In this document: positions 1 to 4,907 of the stretch, piece after piece
How the letters are laid out: each line of letters opens with the position of its first letter
Numbering within the stretch: position 1 is the first letter of the stretch
Origin: an uncultured Clostridia bacterium
Lineage (GTDB): Bacteria; Bacillota; Clostridia; Oscillospirales; QAKW01
NCBI GenBank assembly: GCA_944387905.1
Contig: CALXGU010000100.1
Location: 1-5,974, forward strand
Length of the DNA stretch: 5,974 nt
Direction of reading: 5' to 3'
Made by a program: the position numbers and the translations under genes
The notes under the pieces: generated by a model
Seen by the model: only the letters and a program-made list of their open reading frames with translations
Told to the model about the DNA's origin: nothing
The model's database searches: none

Positions 1-521
1 GTCCTGTCAATAAGCTGACCGCAGCTTATATCCGCAGTTCCGGATATTTTTTGTACATCAAAATTTGATCCGTTTGGTTTGCATAAAACAATATCCGTTG
101 TTCCTCCGGATATATGGTATGCTATAAATTCCGAGTTGAGTAAATGTTCGGCATTTGCAGAAACAATAGCTGCCATGATATGATTTTTCTGATGAGAGTA
201 AAGATATAATGGTATGTTATTTAACAGAGCAACGGATTTGGCAAATGATACACCGACCGTAAAGCAAGGCATATAAGAGTTTTCACGTTCTGAGGGACAG
301 CGGCTTGCACAAGTGCAGTCAAATTTAAAATAAGGTATGCCCTCAAAAATACTGTTTAGATTTTTTATATGACAAAAAACGGCATCATTTTGGCGTATTC
401 CGCACTTGCCGTTTTCAACGCAAACCATTATTCTTTTTTCCCATACAATACCGGCTTGCGTATCTACTACGCAAGCCGATGTTGTATAATTGCTTGTGTC
501 CAATGCTAAAATTTTACTCAT
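1..521 (-). CDS. TsaD-like / M22-family paralogue (partial, 3' end beyond left edge)
   Basis: The frame reads from an ATG at 521 to the window edge without a stop, giving 173 N-terminal residues of a protein expected to be about 300-350 long. It has the ASKHA/M22 (Gcp, TsaD) layout: a phosphate-1-like strand ILALDTSNYTTS (residues 4-15), GIRQNDAVFCHIKNL (41-55), NSYMPCFTVGVSFAKS (81-96), the metal-binding HxxxH as SHQKNH (H110, H114), the nucleotide-loop motif HISGGTTDIVL (136-146) and SGTADISCGQLIDR (160-173). True TsaD begins with an ETSCDET-type motif, absent here, so I read it as the Clostridial paralogue often found between nusB and xseA rather than the t6A37 enzyme. Its function is not established. 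It starts inside nusB (ATGAGTAA overlap, 8 bp) with no clear Shine-Dalgarno, suggesting translational coupling. It has ten cysteines in 173 residues, including CxCxxxC at 69-75. Confidence 0.85.
   Translation of the reverse strand, partial: MSKILALDTSNYTTSACVVDTQAGIVWEKRIMVCVENGKCGIRQNDAVFCHIKNLNSIFEGIPYFKFDCTCASRCPSERENSYMPCFTVGVSFAKSVALLNNIPLYLYSHQKNHIMAAIVSANAEHLLNSEFIAYHISGGTTDIVLCKPNGSNFDVQKISGTADISCGQLIDR
10..47. other. Two adjacent short perfect inverted repeats inside the TsaD-like gene
   Basis: ATAAGCTG (10-17) pairs with CAGCTTAT (22-29) around a 4-nt loop. ATATCCG (28-34) pairs with CGGATAT (41-47) around a 6-nt loop. They are back to back and share bases 28-29, so only one could form fully. 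A further ATATCCG/CGGATAT pair lies at 91-97 and 107-113. All are inside coding sequence for the SGGTTDI and SGTADI motifs, so codon constraint may explain the likeness. No U-run follows, so they are not intrinsic terminators. Confidence 0.3.
376..415 (-). other. Weak terminator-like stem with U-run inside TsaD-like gene
   Basis: In the transcript direction AAAACGGC (415 to 408) can pair with GCCGTTTT (383 to 376), and the T-run extends to six (379 to 374). The loop is 24 nt, which is long for an intrinsic terminator, and the A-T half of the stem is weak. It lies about 105-145 nt into the gene. It is recorded because it follows the strong hairpin at 452-478; on its own it is poor evidence for termination. 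Confidence 0.15.
452..478. other. Perfect 11-bp inverted repeat, 5-nt loop, early in TsaD-like gene
   Basis: The arms CGGCTTGCGTA (452-462) and TACGCAAGCCG (468-478) are exact reverse complements around the loop TCTAC (463-467). In the mRNA the hairpin begins about 43 nt after the ATG and lies entirely in codons for residues 15-23. It is GC-rich and uninterrupted, the strongest simple stem I found in the window. No T-run follows on either strand, so it is not a terminator. It could slow ribosomes, block mRNA decay or be chance. Confidence 0.5.
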
Positions 522-912
522 TTACGTTTCCCGATATTATGCCAAGATTGGCATGCACATAACCGGCAAGGCTTTCATCATATTTTTTTGTGATTTCGAT
601 AGCTTCATTTATTGCAACCGGCACCGGAACCTCATCATTATAAAACATTTCATATACTGCAAGCCGCATTGCAGCAAGACAAATTTTATCAAGTCGATCA
701 AAGGTACGCGTTTTTATTGTAGATTTGATCTTCTCATCTATCTGTTCAAGGTTTTCCGCAACACCGCTCACAGTAGATACAATATAGTTTGTAAGTGCCG
801 TTTCTTCGCATTCCGAATATTTTTTCATTATTGTTTCTGCATCGGTGTCCGTATAAAAAGGAAATGAAAAAATTATTTCAAATGCCGTTAATCTTTCTTC
901 TGTTCTGTTCAT
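514..912 (-). CDS. nusB: Transcription antitermination factor NusB
   Basis: This 132-residue all-helical protein has the usual NusB length. NusB with NusE (ribosomal protein S10) binds boxA RNA and supports processive transcription of rRNA operons in the cytoplasm. Recognisable family blocks are RTEERLTAFEIIFSF (3-17, the N-terminal R..A...LF helix), RLDKICLAAMRLAVYEM (73-89) and VPVPVAINEAIEITKKYDES (95-114, the usual P..V.INEAVELAK block). The last block is YVHANLGII (118-126), where most NusB proteins have FVNGVL, a modest divergence near the C-terminus. The ATG at 912 is supported by GGAG at 917-920 with a 4-nt spacer, placed directly after the kinase stop. Its stop lies inside the next gene, overlapping that ATG by 8 bp. 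It follows prkC after 9 bp and is probably cotranscribed. In Clostridia nusB is often next to xseA and a TsaD paralogue, which fits the downstream gene. Confidence 0.92.
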   Translation of the reverse strand: MNRTEERLTAFEIIFSFPFYTDTDAETIMKKYSECEETALTNYIVSTVSGVAENLEQIDEKIKSTIKTRTFDRLDKICLAAMRLAVYEMFYNDEVPVPVAINEAIEITKKYDESLAGYVHANLGIISGNVNE

Positions 913-916
913 AAAA

Positions 917-920
917 CTCC
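917..920 (-). promoter_or_regulatory. Ribosome binding site of nusB
   Basis: GGAG lies 4 nt before the nusB ATG and one base after the prkC stop codon (TAA at 922-924). It fixes the nusB start at 912 and indicates ribosome re-initiation after prkC. Confidence 0.6.
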
Positions 921-921
921 G

Positions 922-1149
922 TTAGCTTACTGTGTATGTGTTAAACAGTGTACCGTCGACATATAATGAGACTACTGTACCTTTTTTGAGCATAACAGTC
1001 TCTGAATTGTAAATATAATTTGCTCCTGCAAGATTTTCCATTGTTATTTTCTCAACTTTATTCCACGAATTATCATTAGTCGAGATTGTAAGAGAAACGC
1101 TTGTTTTTGAGGAAAACTGGCTAAGATCAACAGTAAGCTTATATGAAAC
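922..1149 (-). other. Unassigned C-terminal extracellular domain of PrkC
   Basis: Residues 648-723 follow the acidic repeat stalk. The segment alternates hydrophobic and polar residues (YKLTVDLSQF, SVSLTISTND, NYIYNSETVML, TVVSLYVDGTLF), suggesting six to eight beta strands and an Ig-like or other beta-sandwich fold. It lacks the PASTA pattern (PxVxG, then SQxPxAGT) and cysteines. It ends at the kinase stop with no LPxTG or membrane anchor, so it would hang free at the end of the stalk. Binding to a wall or surface ligand is an inference only. Confidence 0.6.
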
Positions 1150-3093
1150 GGAATCAGTTTCGTCCGGATCAGTATCAGGATCGGCATCAGGGTCTGCATC
1201 CGGATCTGTGTCAGGATCGGTATCAGGATCGGCATCAGGGTCTGCATCCGGATCTGTGTCAGGATCGGTATCAGGATCGGTATCAGGATCGGTACCCGGG
1301 GTCGTATCCGTATCATCATTAGGCGTTTGATCTTCTGTAGGCTTAGGTCCAAGACTTATAGTGATTTCAACTGTTGAACCCTCGTCTATCTTTGTTCCTG
1401 CTTCGGGATTCTGGCTGATTACACAGCCGCTGGGAACTGTTTCATCGTATTCATAAAGCTTATCAGCGACAAGACTTTCCTCAGCAAGTTTTGTCACAGC
1501 ATCAGCTTCAGAACGTTTGAGAACATCTGGAACCGTTACAGTAACTATTTCTTTGCCCGAACTAATATAAACGGTTATGCTGGTATCTGATTTGATTTCG
1601 GTAAATGCGGCAGGATCTGTTCGAATTACGTAATTTTCTTTGATTGTATCGCTGGCAATATATTTAGTTTTGTAGGTTATACCAAGGTCGTAGAGCTCAT
1701 CAATTGCTATTTCATAGTATTTATTTGTAATATCCGGAATCTGTACTGTTTCTACACCAATGCTTACTTTAAAACTGATTATCGAACCTTTTTCGACTTC
1801 AGTACCAGCTACAGGTTCCTGAGAGATAATAGTGCCTTCAGGCTCATCACTGAGCATATTCGTTTTTTCAAAGATAAGACCGGAAGCATTCTCTTTTTCC
1901 ACTTCGTCAAAGTTTTTACCGACATAATTATCGACAACAACCATTTCTACAACTTTATTGCCGTTAGTCACCATATTTTTAATTTCAGGGAAGTATACAA
2001 TACCGGCAACTACAAGTACGATCAGTAAAAGAGCCGAACCAACCCCGCAAATGACAGGAAGCCAAATTTCCTTGAATTTCGATTCTGTTTCATCACTTTC
2101 CTGATCGTCCTGATCTTCTATAGGATCTTCGGTTTCTTCAGACTCGTTCTGGGATTCTGTATCATTATCGCCTACAATATCCACAAATCTTGTCGGAGAA
2201 TTATCGACATTGAGTTCATCCTGCAGTCCGTCAGGTACCGTATTGAGGTAGCCGAAAACAGTATCAGGATCATTTTCCACACTGACAATATCATTGAACA
2301 TAGCAGCCGCAGAAGCATATCTCAAAGCCGGATCTTTCATCATGGCTTTTATTGTAATTTCTTCGATACCTTCTGGAATAGAGCTGTTTATTTCACGTGG
2401 AAGTTTAGGCTGTGCCTGTACCTGCATCAGAGCCACCGAAACGGCGCTTTCGGCCTCAAACGGCAAAGTACCCGTAATCATTTCATACAGCATTACACCG
2501 ACCGCATATATGTCAGTTTTTTCATCTGTACGATCTCCGCTTGCCTGTTCGGGGCTTATATAGTGTACGGAACCAATAGCCTTGTCTGTAATAGTCTGTG
2601 TTTCAAACTTGGATAATTTAGCTATTCCGAAATCGGTAACTTTAATTGTTCCGTCACGCAAAAGCATAATATTATGAGGTTTTAAATCCCTATGAACAAT
2701 CCCGCGTTCGTGAGCATGGGACATTGCCTTCAAAATTTGTTTTATATAAAATGCAGCCTCGTGCCAATCTAACACTTTGACTTTATCAAGATATTCTTTT
2801 AGCGTCACCCCGTCTATGTATTCCATAACGAGATACATCATATCTCCCTCAAGACAAACATCGTAGACGTCTACAATATTATTCTGAGACAACATAGTAA
2901 TAGCTTTGGATTCGTTGATGAATCTGCGTCTGAACTGAGCATCAGACATAAATTCTTCTTTGAGAACCTTTATTGCGACTACCCTGTTTACAACTTTATC
3001 AAAAGCTTTATAAACAACAGCCATACCGCCGACTCCGACTATCTCAGTTATAATATATCTTTCGTTTATTGTTTTTCCGATCAATTTGTCCAT
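922..3093 (-). CDS. prkC: Membrane Ser/Thr protein kinase with PASTA domains (PrkC/StkP/PknB type)
   Basis: This 723-residue Hanks-type kinase senses cell-wall muropeptides or lipid II through PASTA domains and phosphorylates cytoplasmic targets. Kinase domain, about 12-270: glycine loop GVGGMA (20-25), catalytic Lys42 in AIKVLK, Glu61, HRDLKPHN (134-141, Asp136), DFG (154-156), activation-loop threonines 165, 167 and 169, and SPE (180-182). A strongly acidic Asp/Glu/Ser stretch (309-338) leads to one membrane helix (about 344-368). Three PASTA domains follow at about 381-446, 447-514 and 516-583. Then come eleven DPDT/DPDA/DPDE tetrapeptides (602-645) and a beta-rich C-terminal domain (649-723) that I cannot assign. 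B. subtilis PrkC is shorter (648 residues); the repeat linker and tail account for the extra length. The start ATG has AGGAGG 9 nt upstream, overlapping the prpC stop. Its phosphatase partner lies 13 bp upstream, the usual pairing. All catalytic residues look intact, so activity is expected. Confidence 0.96.
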   Translation of the reverse strand: MDKLIGKTINERYIITEIVGVGGMAVVYKAFDKVVNRVVAIKVLKEEFMSDAQFRRRFINESKAITMLSQNNIVDVYDVCLEGDMMYLVMEYIDGVTLKEYLDKVKVLDWHEAAFYIKQILKAMSHAHERGIVHRDLKPHNIMLLRDGTIKVTDFGIAKLSKFETQTITDKAIGSVHYISPEQASGDRTDEKTDIYAVGVMLYEMITGTLPFEAESAVSVALMQVQAQPKLPREINSSIPEGIEEITIKAMMKDPALRYASAAAMFNDIVSVENDPDTVFGYLNTVPDGLQDELNVDNSPTRFVDIVGDNDTESQNESEETEDPIEDQDDQESDETESKFKEIWLPVICGVGSALLLIVLVVAGIVYFPEIKNMVTNGNKVVEMVVVDNYVGKNFDEVEKENASGLIFEKTNMLSDEPEGTIISQEPVAGTEVEKGSIISFKVSIGVETVQIPDITNKYYEIAIDELYDLGITYKTKYIASDTIKENYVIRTDPAAFTEIKSDTSITVYISSGKEIVTVTVPDVLKRSEADAVTKLAEESLVADKLYEYDETVPSGCVISQNPEAGTKIDEGSTVEITISLGPKPTEDQTPNDDTDTTPGTDPDTDPDTDPDTDPDADPDADPDTDPDTDPDADPDADPDTDPDETDSVSYKLTVDLSQFSSKTSVSLTISTNDNSWNKVEKITMENLAGANYIYNSETVMLKKGTVVSLYVDGTLFNTYTVS
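1159..1290 (-). repeat. 12-bp minisatellite with perfect 48-bp tandem duplication in prkC
   Basis: Eleven in-frame 12-bp units encode Asp-Pro-Asp-X, in coding order X = T,T,T,A,A,T,T,A,A,T,E (residues 602-645). Superimposed is a higher-order 48-bp unit encoding (DPDT)2(DPDA)2. Bases 1183-1230 and 1231-1278 are identical, and perfect 48-bp periodicity runs from 1172 to 1280, including third codon positions. Exact identity at silent sites implies recent duplication. Units are multiples of three, so gain or loss changes stalk length without shifting frame. The product carries 22 Asp and 11 Pro in 44 residues, an extended, highly negative linker. Confidence 0.95.
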
Positions 3094-3102
3094 GAATTTA
3101 AG

Positions 3103-3108
3103 CCTCCT
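3103..3108 (-). promoter_or_regulatory. Shine-Dalgarno of prkC, overlapping the prpC stop
   Basis: A full AGGAGG lies 9 nt before the prkC ATG. The prpC stop codon TAG (3107-3109) shares its first two bases, so a ribosome finishing prpC stops on the prkC binding site. This suggests coupled synthesis of phosphatase and kinase. Confidence 0.75.
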
Positions 3109-3838
3109 AAGCTTTTATAATAACAACTGTAGAGTTATCGGCACCGCCTCTGGAGTTTGCCAGTTCAATCAGTTGCTGTGGTATGGTTTCTATGTTATCT
3201 TTTCGTTTTATTATTTCAAACGGTATTTCAAGATCATCAATATAATTGGTGATTCCGTCTGAACACAGAAGAATCATATCATTTAACAGTATATTTTCCT
3301 TAAAAAAATCAAAGCTAACATTTTGTTCTACTCCAAGCGCGCGTGTTATAATATTTTTATTTGGATGATTGCGCGCCTGTGTTTCTGTCAGCATACCGTT
3401 ATCGACCAGCTGCTGAACAGCTGAATGATCATGTGATATTCGTTTGATACTCCCGTCACGTATAAGATACGCTCTGCTGTCGCCGACATTTATAAAATAA
3501 CCTATACTATTTATAATGACAGCACAAACCATGGTAGTCCCCATTCCGGTAAGACTAGGATCATTCAAAGCTTTATTATATATTTCAGTATTTGCACAAG
3601 CTACGGCGTTATCGAAAATTTGCCTGATTTCAGATTCAGTAAAGCCATCGTTTGCCGAAGACATATGTTTTGCCAAACTATTTACGGCGGCACTACTTGC
3701 AATTTTACCGCCGCCCGGGCCGCCCATTCCGTCGCATACTACTGCGTAACCGAAATTATCATTAATTATATCAAACGTATAAGAGTCCTGATTGTCTTTT
3801 CTGACTTTTCCTACGTTGCTTGAGCCAAATATTATCAA
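3107..3838 (-). CDS. prpC: PP2C-type Ser/Thr protein phosphatase (PrpC/Stp)
   Basis: This 243-residue metal-dependent cytoplasmic phosphatase (PPM/PP2C family) removes phosphate from PrkC and its substrates. The family motifs are complete: VRKDNQDSY (12-20, metal ligand Asp18), VCDGMGG (34-40, Asp36), GMGTT (98-102), VGDSRAY (118-124), HDHS (136-139), LLCSDG (190-195, Asp194) and GGADNST (231-237, Asp234). Length is normal for bacterial one-domain PP2C enzymes. The start is TTG at 3838-3836. The next in-frame ATG is Met38 inside the catalytic DGMGG motif, which is too late, and AGAGGGA at 3845-3851 lies 6 nt upstream of the TTG. The loop after GMGG reads PGGGKIAS, more glycine-rich than the usual xxAGExAS. 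It starts one base after the rlmN stop and ends 13 bp before the kinase it antagonises. Confidence 0.95.
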   Translation of the reverse strand: MIIFGSSNVGKVRKDNQDSYTFDIINDNFGYAVVCDGMGGPGGGKIASSAAVNSLAKHMSSANDGFTESEIRQIFDNAVACANTEIYNKALNDPSLTGMGTTMVCAVIINSIGYFINVGDSRAYLIRDGSIKRISHDHSAVQQLVDNGMLTETQARNHPNKNIITRALGVEQNVSFDFFKENILLNDMILLCSDGITNYIDDLEIPFEIIKRKDNIETIPQQLIELANSRGGADNSTVVIIKA

Positions 3839-3839
3839 T

Positions 3840-4907
3840 TCAAATCCCTCTCTTCCGTTCTGTTTTGCTTCTCAGCTGTCCGCATGAAGCTGATATGTCA
3901 GAGCCCAAAGTTCTCCGCACAGTACACGAAGCGCCCATAGCTGTCAGCCGATCATTAAAGCGTCTGACTTTTTTCATGTCAGGCGGACTGTATATTCCGT
4001 TTTCTATTTTATTCACAGGTATAAGATTTATATGATACATTATACCGGAAAGCAAATCGAATAGCTTTTTTGCGTCAGCATCTGAATCGTTGACCCCATC
4101 GATAAGAGAATATTCAAATGAAATACGCCTGCCGGTAACTGATTGATAATACCTGCAAGCAGATAACAGCTTCTGTATATTATATCTGAGGTTAATCGGC
4201 ATAATACAGTTGCGTTTATCATCAGATACTGCATGCAATGAAATAGAAAGAGTTACAGGCAGATTATAATCCGCAAGTCTTATTATGTTGTCAGCAAGAC
4301 CGCAAGTAGAAACAGAAATGTGCCTGTATCCTATATTTATGCCTCTTGGGTCATTGACAAGCTTTAAGAATTTAATTGTGTTATCGAAATTGTCAAGCGG
4401 TTCTCCTATGCCCATCATAACAATATTTGAAATCCTTATTTCAAGGTTTTGCTGAGATTCTAAAATTTGGCCGAGAATTTCGCCGGGCAATAAATTACGA
4501 ACAAATCCGCTTTTTGTTGACTGGCAGAATTCACAGCCCATCTTACATCCAACCTGTGATGACACACAAATCGAATAACCGTGTTTATATTTCATTACTA
4601 CCGTTTCGATAAAATTGTCATCGTACAGCCTGTATACAAATTTGACAGTGCCGTCCAAATCTGAGATATATTTTTTATAAACAGTTACCGGAGCTATAAA
4701 AGTACAGTCCGAAAGAGCTGATTTTAAAATTTTAGGGATATTGGTCATTTCATCAAATGACTGTACCCCATTATGTAGCCATCTGAAAATTTGGTCGGCA
4801 CGGTATTTGGGATAGTTTAAAGAAGTTATTAATTCAGTCAGTTCATCCAACGACAGTGATCTGATATCTGTTTTATTTTTTTCTGAGAACTGCAATATAA
4901 AATCCAT
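3840..4907 (-). CDS. rlmN: Dual-specificity 23S rRNA/tRNA adenine-C2 methyltransferase RlmN (radical SAM)
   Basis: This 355-residue, full-length family member methylates C2 of A2503 in 23S rRNA and of A37 in certain tRNAs, acting in the cytoplasm with a [4Fe-4S] cluster and two SAM molecules. The N-terminal helical domain (SLSLDELTELITSLNYPKYRADQIFRWL split over 17-44, then SFDEMTNIPK 50-59) is typical. The cluster motif CxxxCxxC is C121, C125, C128. VMMGIGEPLDN (163-173) is the SAM-binding GEP region, and HISVSTCGL (196-204) follows. The mechanistic cysteine pair is present: C114 in CVSSQVGC and C342 in SASCGQLR (E. coli C118 and C355). The ATG at 4907 has no good Shine-Dalgarno and lies 35 bp inside rsmB, so translation is probably coupled. 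A TTG at codon 5 is an alternative start. A candidate promoter at 4951-4979 could give rlmN its own transcript. TGA stop is one base before prpC. Confidence 0.96.
   Translation of the reverse strand: MDFILQFSEKNKTDIRSLSLDELTELITSLNYPKYRADQIFRWLHNGVQSFDEMTNIPKILKSALSDCTFIAPVTVYKKYISDLDGTVKFVYRLYDDNFIETVVMKYKHGYSICVSSQVGCKMGCEFCQSTKSGFVRNLLPGEILGQILESQQNLEIRISNIVMMGIGEPLDNFDNTIKFLKLVNDPRGINIGYRHISVSTCGLADNIIRLADYNLPVTLSISLHAVSDDKRNCIMPINLRYNIQKLLSACRYYQSVTGRRISFEYSLIDGVNDSDADAKKLFDLLSGIMYHINLIPVNKIENGIYSPPDMKKVRRFNDRLTAMGASCTVRRTLGSDISASCGQLRSKTERKRGI
3845..3851 (-). promoter_or_regulatory. Ribosome binding site deciding the TTG start of prpC
   Basis: AGAGGGA lies 6 nt before the TTG and within the last codons of rlmN. 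It supports the non-ATG start and indicates coupling with rlmN translation. The weak start codon may keep phosphatase levels low relative to the kinase, which has ATG and a full AGGAGG. Confidence 0.55.

Noticed and set aside
376..415. Intrinsic terminator ending the operon after nusB
   Set aside because: The loop is 24 nt, half the stem is A-T, and it lies well inside an intact conserved gene. It is kept only as a weak structural note.
490..867. 125-codon plus-strand open frame
   Set aside because: It lies antisense to nusB, has no family resemblance and is rich in Phe, Cys and Ile, as expected from reverse-reading an AT-rich gene. nusB is clearly the real gene.
1159..1290. Repeat array resembling a CRISPR
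   Set aside because: Units are directly adjacent with no unique spacers, are in frame and encode DPDx. It is a coding minisatellite.
1291..1302. GGTACCCGGGG string resembling a cloning-vector polylinker
   Set aside because: It diverges from the polylinker right after GGGG, reads in frame as part of the PrkC linker (PGT), and sits in uninterrupted coding sequence. Chance is sufficient.
1044..1352. 102-codon minus-strand frame reading IPILIPIL-type repeats
   Set aside because: It is an alternate frame of the 12-bp prkC repeat, open only because the repeat lacks stops in that frame. The kinase frame is continuous through it.
2294..2563. Plus-strand 89-codon frame
   Set aside because: Shadow antisense to the kinase catalytic domain, with no ribosome site or recognisable motif.
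3516..4035. Several plus-strand frames opposite prpC and the rlmN end
   Set aside because: They are antisense shadows overlapping each other and genes with complete catalytic motifs.
4040..4234. 64-codon minus-strand frame inside rlmN
   Set aside because: It is out of frame with the intact radical-SAM gene and has no features of its own.
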